From Salinibius halmophilus (GTDB lineage Bacteria; Pseudomonadota; Gammaproteobacteria; Pseudomonadales; Natronospirillaceae): 64,000 nucleotides of DNA. The notes below the pieces were generated by a model, which was given only the letters and a program-made list of their open reading frames with translations, ran no database searches and was not told where the DNA came from. The translations under genes and the position numbers were made by a program. Of the stretch, positions 18,516 through 28,383 are shown one piece after another (positions within the stretch are counted from its first letter, which is position 1; every line of letters starts with the position of its first letter). The stretch lies in assembly GCF_003577475.1 (NCBI RefSeq), contig NZ_QPEP01000016.1:36912-100911 (forward strand), in the 5' to 3' direction.

Positions 18516-18749
18516 ATGAGCAATATTGAAGAACGCGTAAAGAAGATCGTTGCTGAGCAACTAGGTGTTAAAGAAGAAGACGTAGTGCCAGCGGCATCTT
18601 TCGTAGATGACTTGGGTGCTGACTCTCTAGACACTGTTGAGCTAGTAATGGAACTTGAAACTGCGTTCGATACTGACATCCCTGACGAAGATGCAGAAAA
18701 GATCCAAACAGTTCAGGACGCGATCGATTACATCAACAACAACCAGTAA
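18516..18749 (+). CDS. acpP: Acyl carrier protein
   Basis: A 77-residue acidic protein. The phosphopantetheine serine is Ser37 in [12 protein letters not shown]. Four-helix ACP layout and length are exact for the family. CGGGAG precedes the start. It has its own predicted promoter and terminator, consistent with the high expression known for ACP. Confidence 0.98.
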   Translation: MSNIEERVKKIVAEQLGVKEEDVVPAASFVDDLGADSLDTVELVMELETAFDTDIPDEDAEKIQTVQDAIDYINNNQ

Positions 18750-18803
18750 TTGGTCGTTGCTAAACGCTTAGCATCAGGCTTCGCGATTTAGTAGTCGAAT
18801 ATG

Positions 18804-18836
18804 AAAAGCCGTCCTAAAGGGGCGGCTTTTCTTTTT
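18804..18836 (+). terminator. Terminator after acpP
   Basis: AAAAGCCG pairs with CGGCTTTT around an 11-nt loop and is followed by CTTTTT. It lies between acpP and fabF, so fabF is probably expressed by partial read-through or a weak internal promoter. Confidence 0.8.
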
Positions 18837-18857
18837 AGTATTTTAATGGAGAAGTGC

Positions 18858-20096
18858 ATGAACGGCAGACGCGTTGTTGTGACTGGCATGGGTATGTTGA
18901 GCCCATTAGGTTTGTCAGTAGAAGAAAGCTGGCAGGGGATTCTTGCAGGAAAAAGTGGTATTGCAACGATTGATCACTTTGATGCAAGCAAGTTCGCCAC
19001 TCAATTTTGTGGTCGGGTAAAAGGTTTCGAGCCAACTGACTACTTCGATGCCAAAGATACCAAGAAGATGGACCCGTTTATCCAGTATGGTATCGCCGCA
19101 GCGATTCAAGCGTTTGAAGACTCAGGGTTGACCGTTACTGAAGACAACGCAGCACGTATTGGTTGTTCTATCGGCTCTGGCATTGGTGGTTTGCACACCA
19201 TTGAAACTAACCATTCAGCATTGGTTGATAAAGGCCCACGCCGCATTTCTCCATTTTTTGTACCAGGTGCCATTATTAATATGACGGCGGGCAACCTAGC
19301 CATTCGTTATGGCTTCCGCGGTCCGAATATTGCGATCACTACAGCTTGTACAACAGGTACGCACTCTATGGGTTATGCCGCACGCACTATTGCTTACGGT
19401 GATGCGGATGTGATGATTGCTGGTGGTGCAGAATACGCATCAACCCCACTTGGCATGGGTGGCTTTGCTGCAGCACGTGCGCTGTCTACTCGCAACGATG
19501 ACCCGCAAGCGGCGTCACGCCCTTGGGACAAAGACCGTGATGGTTTTGTATTGTCTGACGGTGCTGGCATCATGGTGTTGGAAGAGTACGAGCATGCTAA
19601 AGCGCGTGGTGCAAAAATTTATGCCGAGCTAACTGGTTTTGGTATGAGCGATGATGCTTATCATATGACGTCACCACCAGCTGATGGCTCAGGTGCAGCG
19701 TTATCGATGAAAAACGCCATGGCGGATGCCAAGCTCAACCCAATTGACGTGAACTATATCAACGCCCACGGTACGTCTACCCCAGCCGGTGATATCGCTG
19801 AAACTATGGCAGCTAAATCGCTCTATGGTGCCGATGCAAATAAGGTTGTAATGAGTTCAACCAAGTCGATGACAGGTCACCTGCTAGGTGCAGCCGGTGC
19901 GATCGAGGCGATTTTCTCAGTGCTAGCCATTCGAGATCAGGTTGCGCCGCCAACTATTAACCTAGATAATCCAAGTGATGAGTGCGATCTCAACTATGTG
20001 GCACACACTGCCCAAGAGATGAAGATCGAACACGCACTGTCAAACTCTTTCGGGTTTGGTGGTACCAATGGTACGGTGATTTTCAGCAAGGTCTAA
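18858..20096 (+). CDS. fabF: 3-oxoacyl-[ACP] synthase II
   Basis: A 412-residue condensing enzyme that elongates acyl-ACP with malonyl-ACP. The nucleophilic cysteine is in [12 protein letters not shown], and the two active histidines are in [11 protein letters not shown] and [13 protein letters not shown]. The start [12 protein letters not shown] at 18858 has GGAG six bases upstream; longer in-frame starts at 18801 and 18846 run through the acpP terminator. Its stop overlaps pabC by one base. Confidence 0.95.
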   Translation: MNGRRVVVTGMGMLSPLGLSVEESWQGILAGKSGIATIDHFDASKFATQFCGRVKGFEPTDYFDAKDTKKMDPFIQYGIAAAIQAFEDSGLTVTEDNAARIGCSIGSGIGGLHTIETNHSALVDKGPRRISPFFVPGAIINMTAGNLAIRYGFRGPNIAITTACTTGTHSMGYAARTIAYGDADVMIAGGAEYASTPLGMGGFAAARALSTRNDDPQAASRPWDKDRDGFVLSDGAGIMVLEEYEHAKARGAKIYAELTGFGMSDDAYHMTSPPADGSGAALSMKNAMADAKLNPIDVNYINAHGTSTPAGDIAETMAAKSLYGADANKVVMSSTKSMTGHLLGAAGAIEAIFSVLAIRDQVAPPTINLDNPSDECDLNYVAHTAQEMKIEHALSNSFGFGGTNGTVIFSKV

Positions 20097-20896
20097 TGCT
20101 TCTAATTGATGGTAAACCTGCACAAACCCCGGCACTTGACCGGGGTTTGTTATATGGCGATGGGTTATTTGAAACGATACGCTTAGTGGATGGTCGTGTA
20201 CCACTTTGGTCACACCACTGGCAGCGTTTAAGTAGGGGTATGGAGGTGTTATCCATGCCTTTTTCGCCCATGCTGGCAGGCTTTCTCGTAAGCCAGCTTA
20301 ACCAGCTTAAACACTGTCAAATGGCTCGCATTACCGTTACTCGCGCTCAGCAGGGTAGGGGATACGCGCCAGGTCGTGCTGCAATCAAAACGATCGTGCA
20401 AGGATTCGATCGCGCGCCATCCAGCGCGCCCGTAGCCGTTCAGATTATTGAACATAGGTTGTCGCATCAGCCAGCGCTGGTGGCCTGTAAGCATATCAAT
20501 CGGCTCGATCAAGTCATCGCCACTGCTAGTTTAGCGCCTGAATTTAATGACGGCATCATGCTGGACCAAGATGGTTATGTTACCTGTGCAACCGCGGGCA
20601 ATCTGTTTATCTTGCACCAAGGTGTGCTGTGTACCCCAACACTTGACCGGGCCGGTATACAGGGAGTAATGCGCCAGCTTGTACTGAATGCAGCCCAGCG
20701 ATTAGGACTTGCAACGAGCGTTCAGCGTATTTCACTAGAAACCTTGTATAATGCCGACAGAATTTGGACAAGCAACGCGGTGCGTGGCCTAACACCCGTT
20801 ATGCGCTGTAACAGTCAAGCTTTCAGTGTTGAGCCTGTATTGCCTGAATTATTTTCCCTGATAGAAGACGTTCGTTATGGTCGCCAAGTTATTTAA
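20096..20896 (+). CDS. pabC: Aminodeoxychorismate lyase
   Basis: A 266-residue class IV PLP aminotransferase-fold enzyme that releases pyruvate from 4-amino-4-deoxychorismate to give p-aminobenzoate for folate. LLYGDGLFETIR opens the protein, the PLP lysine is in ACKHINRLDQV, and TCATAGNLF and RIWTSNAVRGLTPV follow. The start at 20096 overlaps the fabF stop (TAATG). Its partner pabB is at 30079-31392. It overlaps mltG by 20 nt. Confidence 0.93.
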   Translation: MLLIDGKPAQTPALDRGLLYGDGLFETIRLVDGRVPLWSHHWQRLSRGMEVLSMPFSPMLAGFLVSQLNQLKHCQMARITVTRAQQGRGYAPGRAAIKTIVQGFDRAPSSAPVAVQIIEHRLSHQPALVACKHINRLDQVIATASLAPEFNDGIMLDQDGYVTCATAGNLFILHQGVLCTPTLDRAGIQGVMRQLVLNAAQRLGLATSVQRISLETLYNADRIWTSNAVRGLTPVMRCNSQAFSVEPVLPELFSLIEDVRYGRQVI

Positions 20897-21872
20897 AGTA
20901 TTTGCTGTGTTATTTACCCTTTTGCTTGTTGCTGGTGGTGCTGGCTATTGGTATGTGGCGAACGAACTCGCACGGGTGCTGCCAATCGAAGAAGCAGCGA
21001 GCTATAGCGTACCACGCGGGCAAACCGTTGCACGTACAGTGTATGAGTTCGAGCAGAAAGGGTGGGTAAGCAATCACCACATTTGGCGCTTGTGGTGGCA
21101 ATTTAATGAACGCAGTTATTTGCATGTTGGGCGCTATGAATTTGAACCAGGCATAACGGTGGCACAAGCGCTTGCCAAAATGGAGCGTGGCGACGTTGAA
21201 TTAGAGCGCATTACATTTGCTGAAGGGCTAACGGTAAAAGAGTGGCTGGCGCTATTAAACGAAGCAGAAGACCTAAAAAAAGACATTGAGCTGACGCCCG
21301 AGGGCGTTGCCGAGCTATTGGCGATTGAAGGTAACCCAGAAGGTTGGTTGTTTCCGGATACGTACCGCTATGCCGCCAATACAACGGTGAGCTCTCTACT
21401 GCTTAGGGCTAAAGAAAAAATGCAGCAGCGTCTCGATGCGGCTTGGGCAAAGCGCCCAGAAGGCCTACCTTTGGCAAGCCCTTATGAAATGCTAACGTTA
21501 GCATCGATTATCGAAAAGGAAACCGGACAAGCCAGTGATCGCCCGATCATAGCGAGCGTCTTTATTAACCGGCTCAATATAGGTATGCGCCTGCAGACTG
21601 ATCCAACAGTGATCTATGGCTTAGGTGATCGTTTTGATGGTGACTTACGCCGCAGTCATTTGCGTGAGCGCACAGCTTACAATACTTATGTTATAAATGG
21701 CTTACCGCCAACGCCAATTGCCAACCCTGGTCTTGAGTCGATTGATGCGGTGATCAATGCGGCACAAACAGACTATTTATACTTTGTTGCGCGGGGCGAT
21801 GGCAGCTCCCAGTTTTCTACTAATTTAGCTGATCATAATGCCGCGGTACGCAAATATCAGTTGGGACAATGA
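20877..21872 (+). CDS. mltG: Endolytic murein transglycosylase MltG
   Basis: A 331-residue inner-membrane protein (YceG family). One N-terminal transmembrane segment (residues 7-27) is followed by a LysM-like region and the catalytic domain. The active glutamate is in ASIIEKETGQ, and LQTDPTVIYGLG, YNTYVINGLPPTPIANPG and YFVARGDGSSQFS are the family motifs. It cuts nascent glycan strands and helps set their length. It overlaps pabC (20 nt) and tmk (4 nt), so it is translationally coupled in this operon. Confidence 0.95.
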   Translation: MVAKLFKVFAVLFTLLLVAGGAGYWYVANELARVLPIEEAASYSVPRGQTVARTVYEFEQKGWVSNHHIWRLWWQFNERSYLHVGRYEFEPGITVAQALAKMERGDVELERITFAEGLTVKEWLALLNEAEDLKKDIELTPEGVAELLAIEGNPEGWLFPDTYRYAANTTVSSLLLRAKEKMQQRLDAAWAKRPEGLPLASPYEMLTLASIIEKETGQASDRPIIASVFINRLNIGMRLQTDPTVIYGLGDRFDGDLRRSHLRERTAYNTYVINGLPPTPIANPGLESIDAVINAAQTDYLYFVARGDGSSQFSTNLADHNAAVRKYQLGQ

Positions 21873-22480
21873 TGGCCAAATTTATCGTATTAGAGGGCTC
21901 AGAGGGCGTTGGCAAGTCTACCAACCTAGCCCTTATTGCAGACATACTCGCGGCGCATGGTGATGTGGTGCAAACCCGCGAGCCTGGCGGCACACCGTTA
22001 GCGGAGTCAATTCGCCAGTTATTGTTGAGCAAGCAAGAGGATGCACCGGTACCACTGGCCGAGCTGTTATTAATGTTCGCCGCCCGCGCCCAACATATCG
22101 AGAAAAAAATTAAACCAGCTTTGGCACAAGGCCAATGGGTGTTGTGCGACCGCTTTACCGGCTCGACTCGAGCTTATCAAGGGTTTGGTCGTGAAATGGG
22201 GTTGCAAGCAATAGATCAGTTAGCTGAACTAGTACACAGCGACTGTCAGCCCGACTTAGTGATTTACCTTGATGCACCGGTTGAAGTAGGGCTGCAGCGT
22301 GCTGGTCAGCGCAGCCAACCAGATCGTTTTGAATCCGAGAAGTTAGAGTTTTTCAACAAGGTTCGCCAAGGATATCTAGCGCAAGCCGAAACGGACCCAA
22401 GTTGGTGGGTAATCGATGCTAGCCAGCCATTAGCAAAGGTGCAGAGCGATCTGCGAACTAAGCTGGAGGACTGGTTATGA
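21869..22480 (+). CDS. tmk: Thymidylate kinase
   Basis: A 203-residue enzyme that converts dTMP to dTDP. P-loop LEGSEGVGKST, the DR motif in CDRFTGSTRAYQG, the EPGGTPLAE stretch and the lid region RAGQRSQPDRFE are visible. Two adjacent ATG codons (21869 and 21872) are possible starts. It overlaps mltG and holB by 4 nt each. Confidence 0.95.
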   Translation: MMAKFIVLEGSEGVGKSTNLALIADILAAHGDVVQTREPGGTPLAESIRQLLLSKQEDAPVPLAELLLMFAARAQHIEKKIKPALAQGQWVLCDRFTGSTRAYQGFGREMGLQAIDQLAELVHSDCQPDLVIYLDAPVEVGLQRAGQRSQPDRFESEKLEFFNKVRQGYLAQAETDPSWWVIDASQPLAKVQSDLRTKLEDWL

Positions 22481-23436
22481 GGATCGAGTGGGCATCTTCC
22501 TTAATGTTGCAGCTTGGCCAACTATGGCAAAACAAGCAACTGGCGCCGTCGCTGCTGATTACCGGTGATATGGGGATTGGTGTGAGTGAAACGGCACATG
22601 CAATCGCAGAGCTTTTTCGCTGCCGAAATCAAACCAATGGTAAGCGGTGTGGCCAGTGCCATGATTGCCGACTAATTGACGCGGATACCCACCCAGACTT
22701 TCTTCTGGTTGCACCAGATGAAGGCAAAAAGCAGATTGGCGTTGATAAGGTGCGTAAGGCAAATGAATTTGCCACCACACGACCGCAAGTGGCGGCTTGT
22801 AAGGTGATACTTATTGACCAAGCTGAGCGGCTAAACACGGCATCGGCCAACGCCATTCTAAAAACCTTAGAAGAGCCTGCCTCCAGTGTAGTATTTATTC
22901 TTGCGACCGAGCGCCCTGGGCAGTTATTGCCGACCATACGCTCACGATGCCAGAGCTATGTGGTACCAATGCCAACCCCAGAGCAAGCGCTCAGCTACCT
23001 AGATGACATAGCGCAAAAACAAACCTTGCTAGACTTAGCACGAGGGCGGCCGGTTCTTGCTGCTAGCCTAGAAGATACCATGGCAAGCCGGGAAAAGTTG
23101 CTCGCCCTGTTTGCGGGGCTGTTAGACGGCAAGCTCAATGCGGTAGAAGCGGCATCAGGCATGGCTAAGCTTGAAGTTGAGCATCTGATGACCTGGCTGC
23201 AAGCCTGGTTAGTCGATTTGGTGAAAGCAAGCCTTGGGCAGCAGCAAGCCTTACAGGATCCAAATGGATTAGTCGAACTGATTGACCAGGCGTTGCCATC
23301 TGATAAGTTAATGAAATGGGTTGATCAACAAATTAGTGACATTTCCGCCATGCGCCGGGGTGCGTCACTTAATTTACAATCTTGGTTGGAGTCAATGTTG
23401 ATTGACTTTATGTCTTTGTGTTGGGGAGAGCGTTAA
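22477..23436 (+). CDS. holB: DNA polymerase III subunit delta'
   Basis: A 319-residue clamp-loader subunit. The AAA+ fold is clear, with the zinc module CRNQTNGKRCGQCHDC and sensor region LKTLEEPASSVVFILAT followed by TIRSRCQ. The P-loop position reads GDMGIGVSE, lacking the lysine, as expected for delta', which does not hydrolyse ATP. It lies between tmk and pilZ with 4-nt and 1-nt overlaps. Confidence 0.93.
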   Translation: MRIEWASSLMLQLGQLWQNKQLAPSLLITGDMGIGVSETAHAIAELFRCRNQTNGKRCGQCHDCRLIDADTHPDFLLVAPDEGKKQIGVDKVRKANEFATTRPQVAACKVILIDQAERLNTASANAILKTLEEPASSVVFILATERPGQLLPTIRSRCQSYVVPMPTPEQALSYLDDIAQKQTLLDLARGRPVLAASLEDTMASREKLLALFAGLLDGKLNAVEAASGMAKLEVEHLMTWLQAWLVDLVKASLGQQQALQDPNGLVELIDQALPSDKLMKWVDQQISDISAMRRGASLNLQSWLESMLIDFMSLCWGER

Positions 23437-23777
23437 TGATTCCAGGTGCTGGTGGGTTCATGTCACTGAACTTAAGTGACAAAGCCGTGTTGTACGCATC
23501 GTATATGCCATTTGTGGTGAATGGCGGTATATTCATTGCGACGAATCGCAAGTTTAAGATGGGCGATGAAGTTTTCTGTTTGCTGAGCCTGCCTGAAGAA
23601 GCGGATAAAATACCGGTGACTGGTAAAGTTTGTTGGATCACCCCGCGCGGCGCTCAAAACAACCGAGTCAGTGGTGTGGGTATACAGTTCAATGAAAAAA
23701 GTATTCTGGCAAAAGACAAGATCGAAAAGCAGTTGGCTGGTTTGTTGAACTCAGACAAAATCACCAGCACCATGTAG
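23436..23777 (+). CDS. pilZ: PilZ-domain protein, type IV pilus PilZ type
   Basis: A 113-residue single-domain protein. The body around NGGIFIATNRKFKMGDEV and VSGVGIQF follows the PilZ fold, but the RxxxR c-di-GMP-binding arginines are absent, as in the type IV pilus factor PilZ that acts with PilB and FimX. Position right after holB is the same as in Pseudomonas and Xanthomonas. The start is the ATG overlapping the holB stop. The tatD gene that often follows is absent. Confidence 0.85.
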   Translation: MIPGAGGFMSLNLSDKAVLYASYMPFVVNGGIFIATNRKFKMGDEVFCLLSLPEEADKIPVTGKVCWITPRGAQNNRVSGVGIQFNEKSILAKDKIEKQLAGLLNSDKITSTM

Positions 23778-23816
23778 CGAGTGCGGTTGACTCAACATCA
23801 TATCGCGAAAGATAGC

Positions 23817-24701
23817 TTAGTGATTTGAACGGGTAGGGCGTCGAGCATGGCGCTGCTCGCCTGGTGCAAAGGCATCAATTGCTACCCATTGTTTAGACTC
23901 CTCGATCGTTAGCTCAATATCCCCATGCCAAGGTAGCCCCTTATAGTGCTGATTCGACGATTGCTCTAGGTCGATGTATGGAAACTTGATGATGTCGAAG
24001 TACGGCGAATAATCAAAATCGGCTGGTACCGTTAATCTTGGATTGCGCTGAAACAGCCGCAACTCACCGTGGTCGAGCTTTTTTACCAACGGCAAAATTG
24101 GGTACTTAATTGTCCCAAAGGCCTCGGCAATCATGGTTGAGCATACTGTGCGGGTATACTGCCCAGGTTGCCAGCCAAATAGTGTTGAGCGAAACTTCCT
24201 TGGCATAATTGACCAGGGCATCATTAAGCGGGCTAAATCAAGAATCTGGCGTAAGTCATAGTCTGTGCCTAGCCGGCTAATAGCTTGGCTTAACACCACT
24301 TGCGCGTCGCTATAGCCAACAAGCTTTGGACGACACAGTCGCATAGGCCGGTTTTGATAAACATTGAGAGGTCGGATGACTGTGCCAAAGCCAAGCTCAC
24401 TTTCTACAACCAGCTGTGTATCTGGCTGGGCATCAAACACTTCTTTTATTTTTCGCCGTGCCACTGGGTCTTCTACATCGTGTAGGCGACCAATGTAGAG
24501 TGCTGCGTGTGACCAGCGCGATTGGGTAACCGTACGTATGACGTTGGCGATATGTGAATTGCCCTCTACCAGCACAACGTCGCAGGGGCGTATCTCGTGG
24601 CGCAAGCGCTCAAAATTAGCCGGCTGCGCCACTGGGTCGTACCTTTGCACGCTAAGGTAGGCAACCGCCTTTTTGACTACCGCATCAATTAGCTTCATCA
24701 C
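23817..24701 (-). CDS. YiiX/YebB-like permuted NlpC/P60 cysteine hydrolase
   Basis: A 294-residue protein. The segment DVVLVEGNSHIANVIRTVTQ is followed by the histidine motif WSHAALYIG, and the cysteine motif CSTMIAEAFG comes later. This His-before-Cys order is the circularly permuted papain-like fold of YiiX/YebB and LRAT-related enzymes, which act on amide or ester bonds of peptides or lipids. There is no clear signal peptide, so it may be cytoplasmic or peripheral to the membrane. The physiological substrate is unknown. It is transcribed alone, towards pilZ. Confidence 0.75.
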   Translation of the reverse strand: MMKLIDAVVKKAVAYLSVQRYDPVAQPANFERLRHEIRPCDVVLVEGNSHIANVIRTVTQSRWSHAALYIGRLHDVEDPVARRKIKEVFDAQPDTQLVVESELGFGTVIRPLNVYQNRPMRLCRPKLVGYSDAQVVLSQAISRLGTDYDLRQILDLARLMMPWSIMPRKFRSTLFGWQPGQYTRTVCSTMIAEAFGTIKYPILPLVKKLDHGELRLFQRNPRLTVPADFDYSPYFDIIKFPYIDLEQSSNQHYKGLPWHGDIELTIEESKQWVAIDAFAPGEQRHARRPTRSNH

Positions 24702-24777
24702 AGGTTCTCCAAGCTATATGATTAAGCATAGCCAGAAGTCAGCACGGAGCGATTATTTGATGCTCGTTGCAGGTCAG

Positions 24778-25377
24778 TTAGTGTTGGCGAATAACGCCTA
24801 CGCACAACCCTTCAACGCTTAGCTCATGGCTGGCGTCCACTTCTATGGGTGAAAGCTCATCGTTTTCTGGGATTAACTGTACTTTATTGCCTTGCTTTAG
24901 CCAGCGCTTCACCGTTACATCTCCATCAACACGAGCGACAACGATGTCGCCATTTTTAACGTCACTAGTGCGATGCACGGCAATAAGATCGTCTTCAAAA
25001 ATACCTGCGTTGATCATTGATGTACCCTGCACACGAAGCAAATAATCGGCTGCCGGTGAGAAGAAATTGCTGGCAACAGCTGCCCGCTGCTCAATGTGTT
25101 GTTCTGCTAGTATTGGCGAGCCAGCGGCGACGCGACCAATAATTGCTAGGCCTGACTCATTGGCCGCATCGTCGGCTAAGCGAATGCCGCGGCTAGCGCC
25201 TGGTACCATTTCGATGGCGCCTTTTTTCGCCAGCGCACGTAGGTGTGCCTCGGCAGCATTGGGTGATTTAAAACCAAAATGTTTCGCTATTTCGGCACGA
25301 GTTGGCGGGTAGCCGGTCTCTTCAATGTGGTTTTTAATCAATTGAAGAATTTCTTGTTGGCGCGCGGTAAGTTTCAC
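24778..25377 (-). CDS. lexA: SOS repressor LexA
   Basis: A 199-residue repressor. The N-terminal winged helix reads [11 protein letters not shown] through [23 protein letters not shown]. The self-cleavage site is Ala85-Gly86 in VAAGSP, and the serine-lysine dyad is Ser120 (QGTSM) and Lys157 (VTVKRW). It represses DNA-damage genes and is cut when RecA filaments form. A near-consensus LexA box lies upstream, implying autoregulation. Confidence 0.96.
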   Translation of the reverse strand: MKLTARQQEILQLIKNHIEETGYPPTRAEIAKHFGFKSPNAAEAHLRALAKKGAIEMVPGASRGIRLADDAANESGLAIIGRVAAGSPILAEQHIEQRAAVASNFFSPAADYLLRVQGTSMINAGIFEDDLIAVHRTSDVKNGDIVVARVDGDVTVKRWLKQGNKVQLIPENDELSPIEVDASHELSVEGLCVGVIRQH

Positions 25378-25422
25378 ACTGACCTCGATTGTTTATCTAT
25401 ACACGTAGTGTAAGTGTATACA

Positions 25423-25438
25423 ATGTATTAAATAACAG
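25423..25438 (-). promoter_or_regulatory. lexA: Predicted LexA box of lexA
   Basis: On the minus strand CTGT-TATTTAAT-ACAT matches the CTGT-N8-ACAG operator in seven of eight fixed positions. It lies about 45 nt before the lexA start, in an A+T-rich promoter region with further degenerate half-sites (GTATACACTT). Confidence 0.55.
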
Positions 25439-25469
25439 CTAGAAAAAAGCCAAAATAATTTTTTCTGGC

Positions 25470-26639
25470 TCAATCGCGCCGTAATTCGTCTTTTACTGCC
25501 ACCGGCGATGGGAAGTTTAGCACCACAATATAAGAAGAAATGGCAAAGGTAATAATGGCCGTTGCCTGTACAACGTGCGCGCCTATGTTGCTCAATACGC
25601 CCATGCTACTGGCTAAAAATGCCAGCAATAATGAAAACTCACTAATTTGGCCCAATCGAAAGCCTAGGTCCCAAGCCAAGCTTTTATTGTCGACGATTCG
25701 CCCAAATAAAAATCGAAAGACTAAGGGTTTGATTATCAGCATGGTAATGGCTAGCACGGATGCCGCGATAATCACTTGGTCGAGTAGAGCCAGGTTGAAG
25801 TTGGCGCCGAGCGAAAAAAAGAAAATAACTAAAAAGAAGTCTCTAAGGGGTTTAAGGCTCTGTGCTATGAACAGGGAGATTGGGTGTGAGGCAAGGCTTA
25901 CACCAGCAATGAAGGCCCCTATCTCTAGTGATAATCCGGCTAAGTGAGCCAGTTCAGCGAAGCCTAAACACCAGCCTATGGCCAGTAGAAATATGTACTC
26001 CTGAAAGCGGTCGAAGCGCTCTAGCAATGGAATAAGAAGGTATCTGACGGCAAGCCAAGCCAATAAAGCAAGCAGTGGCAAGGCAAACAACGCCCGGCCG
26101 TAATGCAGCAAAGCAGGGGTGTCTGTGTTCATGCCAGTAAGTGCTAGCAGTGTGGTAATAGCAATAATGTCCTGAAGCAGTAGCAGGCCAACCATTAGCT
26201 CACCCGAGCGCTTGTGATGCAGTACTGTGGTTGGTAAGAGCTTTATGCCAATGATGGTAGAGGAAAACATGCAGCAGAGGCCGATGATAACGGCCTCTAA
26301 GCCAGTAAAACCAAAAGCCAAGGCAATGATCCAGCCAAGGACTGCAAAGAGGACACTGCTTAATAATGCGACAATGGAGGTTTCTTTAATGGTGCGAGCA
26401 AGCGACCTGGGCTGCATATCTAAGCCAAGTAAAAATAGCAAAAAGATAATACCAATCTCAGAGATTTCTGTCGTTAGTTCCGGGTGTTCCAGTAGTTTAA
26501 ACCCATACGGGCCAAGCAAGGCGCCCAAAGCGATGTAGGCGATGATGAGTGGTTGGCGAGTATAAAGTGCAGCGGTAGCGACCACCGCTGCACCGGTAAA
26601 GATCAAGAAGAAAGAGGAGGCAATATTGGCATCCTGCAT
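25470..26639 (-). CDS. CPA2-family cation:proton antiporter (KefB/YbaL-like, no RCK domain)
   Basis: A 389-residue, almost wholly hydrophobic protein with about 12 transmembrane helices. GLCCMFSSTIIGIKLL, LLLLQDIIAI and LSLEIGAFIAGVSLA are hallmark stretches of Na+/H+ or K+/H+ exchangers of the CPA2 family. The C-terminal TrkA-N/RCK regulatory domain of KefB is missing, so it is the short form. It follows the DAHP synthase gene by 16 nt on the same strand and may be co-transcribed. The ion cannot be told from sequence. Confidence 0.85.
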   Translation of the reverse strand: MQDANIASSFFLIFTGAAVVATAALYTRQPLIIAYIALGALLGPYGFKLLEHPELTTEISEIGIIFLLFLLGLDMQPRSLARTIKETSIVALLSSVLFAVLGWIIALAFGFTGLEAVIIGLCCMFSSTIIGIKLLPTTVLHHKRSGELMVGLLLLQDIIAITTLLALTGMNTDTPALLHYGRALFALPLLALLAWLAVRYLLIPLLERFDRFQEYIFLLAIGWCLGFAELAHLAGLSLEIGAFIAGVSLASHPISLFIAQSLKPLRDFFLVIFFFSLGANFNLALLDQVIIAASVLAITMLIIKPLVFRFLFGRIVDNKSLAWDLGFRLGQISEFSLLLAFLASSMGVLSNIGAHVVQATAIITFAISSYIVVLNFPSPVAVKDELRRD

Positions 26640-26655
26640 GGTGCACCAAATGTCA

Positions 26656-27726
26656 TTACTTTATTCTTGAGGGTAAGACATCTTTTAGTTTGTTGCGAAT
26701 GCCCATGATGGTTTCTTCGGTTTGCTCCCAACTAATGCATGCGTCGGTGACCGACACGCCGTATTGCATTTGCTCACGATCATCAAGAATTGGCTGGCTA
26801 CCAAAGCCAATGTTGCTCTCAATCATCAAGCCAATAATCGACTCGTTGCCTTCCAAGATCTGGTTGGCCACGTTTTGTGCTACCAGTGGCTGTAGAGAGG
26901 CGTCTTTATTGGAGTTAGCATGTGAGCAGTCGATCATGATGTTGGGTTTAAGGCCAGCTTTCTTAAGCTCTTGCTCGCACATAGCTACCGACACTGAGTC
27001 GTAGTTCGGCTTGCCGTTGCCGCCACGCAAGACAACGTGGCCATATTTATTGCCAGCTGTTTGCGTGATTGCTACTTGGCCATCTGGGTTGATACCCAAG
27101 AAACGGTGCGGTGCACTGGTTGACTGCAGAGCATTGATCGCAACCCCTAAGCTGCCATCGGTACCGTTTTTAAAGCCAACTGCCGATGATAAACCAGATG
27201 CCATTTCACGGTGCGTTTGCGATTCTGTAGTACGCGCGCCAATTGCTGACCAAGTAATCAAGTCTTGTAGATACTGTGGGCTAATTGGGTCGAGGGCTTC
27301 GGTTGCTGTTGGCAATCCCATCTCGGCAATATCTAACAGTAACTTGCGGCCAATATGCAGGCCATCCTCGATTTTAAACGAGTCGTTTAAGTATGGGTCG
27401 TTAATTAGGCCTTTCCAACCCACCGTCGTTCGTGGCTTTTCAAAATACACGCGCATCACCAAATACAGTGTGTCTTGAACAGCCGCGGCTAGTTTTTTTA
27501 AGCGCTGGGCGTAGTCTTTCGCTGCTTCCACATCATGAATAGAACAAGGGCCAATAACGACCATTACTCGATGATCTTTGCCATCAAGAATGTCACGAAC
27601 GACTTGGCGCGATTGCTCGATTGTTTCTTCCGCAGCGTCTGTTAGCGGAATATCCTGTTTTATTTGCGCAGGAGTAACTAATATTTCCTGTGACAGGATG
27701 TTTAAGTTGTCTAGTTGATGCGACAT
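26656..27726 (-). CDS. 3-deoxy-7-phosphoheptulonate (DAHP) synthase, class I
   Basis: A 356-residue enzyme that joins phosphoenolpyruvate and erythrose 4-phosphate in the first step of aromatic amino acid synthesis. VIGPCSIHD, the KPRTTVGWKGLINDP stretch, GARTTESQTHREMASG and DCSHANSNKD are all present. It belongs to the AroF/AroG/AroH family. Which amino acid inhibits it cannot be assigned with confidence. It is first of a likely two-gene unit with the antiporter. Confidence 0.93.
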   Translation of the reverse strand: MSHQLDNLNILSQEILVTPAQIKQDIPLTDAAEETIEQSRQVVRDILDGKDHRVMVVIGPCSIHDVEAAKDYAQRLKKLAAAVQDTLYLVMRVYFEKPRTTVGWKGLINDPYLNDSFKIEDGLHIGRKLLLDIAEMGLPTATEALDPISPQYLQDLITWSAIGARTTESQTHREMASGLSSAVGFKNGTDGSLGVAINALQSTSAPHRFLGINPDGQVAITQTAGNKYGHVVLRGGNGKPNYDSVSVAMCEQELKKAGLKPNIMIDCSHANSNKDASLQPLVAQNVANQILEGNESIIGLMIESNIGFGSQPILDDREQMQYGVSVTDACISWEQTEETIMGIRNKLKDVLPSRIK

Positions 27727-27823
27727 AGTGACTACCTAATTTACTTCACACTGTATTTGGTAGCGCGGACATTAGCTGAATTTGACTGCGTGTACAAGTA
27801 ACTTTCCAATATTATGTGAGCTT

Positions 27824-28285
27824 ATGGTTAAAAAGAAAGTTGACAAAAGTGGATTTATGAAATCTAAAGAGGGAAAGGCAGCGGTTTGGATTATAGTCGT
27901 AGGTCTAGTTGGTTTGTTGCTCTACGCCTTGTTTTCTTTAACACCCATTGGCCAACAGGCATTCGCGCAAGTTGTACAGGTAGTGCTAGGCGAGCCTGAG
28001 CCACCACCAGTGCGCCATTATAGCCTGCAGCGAGCGTTCGAAACCTGTCGCCAAAATGTATACAAAGACGCGCAAGGCGCCGACATTCAGCAAGTTACGT
28101 TGGATGCCCGCTCGACGCGATATGTAGAGAGTCGAGTGGAGTACCTAGTGTTTTTGGACGTTAAAATTGCGGATCGCGATCCTTATTGGTCAAGCTGTGA
28201 AATAAGCGCTTCAACACTCGAGATTCAGCGCTTCCGGTTGCGGGCCAGTAACTCGGGTGGTGTTGGCAATATTTTCGGATTTTAG
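27824..28285 (+). CDS. Hypothetical single-span inner-membrane protein
   Basis: I do not recognise this 153-residue protein. It has a short basic N-terminus, one transmembrane segment (about residues 18-40, VWIIVVGLVGLLLYALF) and a soluble domain of about 100 residues, with two cysteines (FETCRQ and WSSCEIS) that could form a disulfide if periplasmic. ATG 27824 is preferred over the earlier start at 27782; ATG 27857 is a further option. It stands alone between the divergent DAHP synthase gene and cysB, with a hairpin terminator behind it. Confidence 0.6.
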   Translation: MVKKKVDKSGFMKSKEGKAAVWIIVVGLVGLLLYALFSLTPIGQQAFAQVVQVVLGEPEPPPVRHYSLQRAFETCRQNVYKDAQGADIQQVTLDARSTRYVESRVEYLVFLDVKIADRDPYWSSCEISASTLEIQRFRLRASNSGGVGNIFGF

Positions 28286-28324
28286 GCATTTAGCGAAGGT
28301 GCGGCAAAGTAGGTGCGTTAGTCA

Positions 28325-28364
28325 TTCTTCTATGTTAAAAAGTCATAGAAGAAATATTTTTTAT
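28325..28364 (+). terminator. Hairpin terminator before cysB
   Basis: TTCTTCTATG (28325-28334) pairs perfectly with CATAGAAGAA (28344-28353) and is followed by ATATTTTTTATT. It could equally be part of the cysB control region, since it ends about 20 nt before that start codon. Confidence 0.5.
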
Positions 28365-28383
28365 TACTCGAATAAGGCGGATT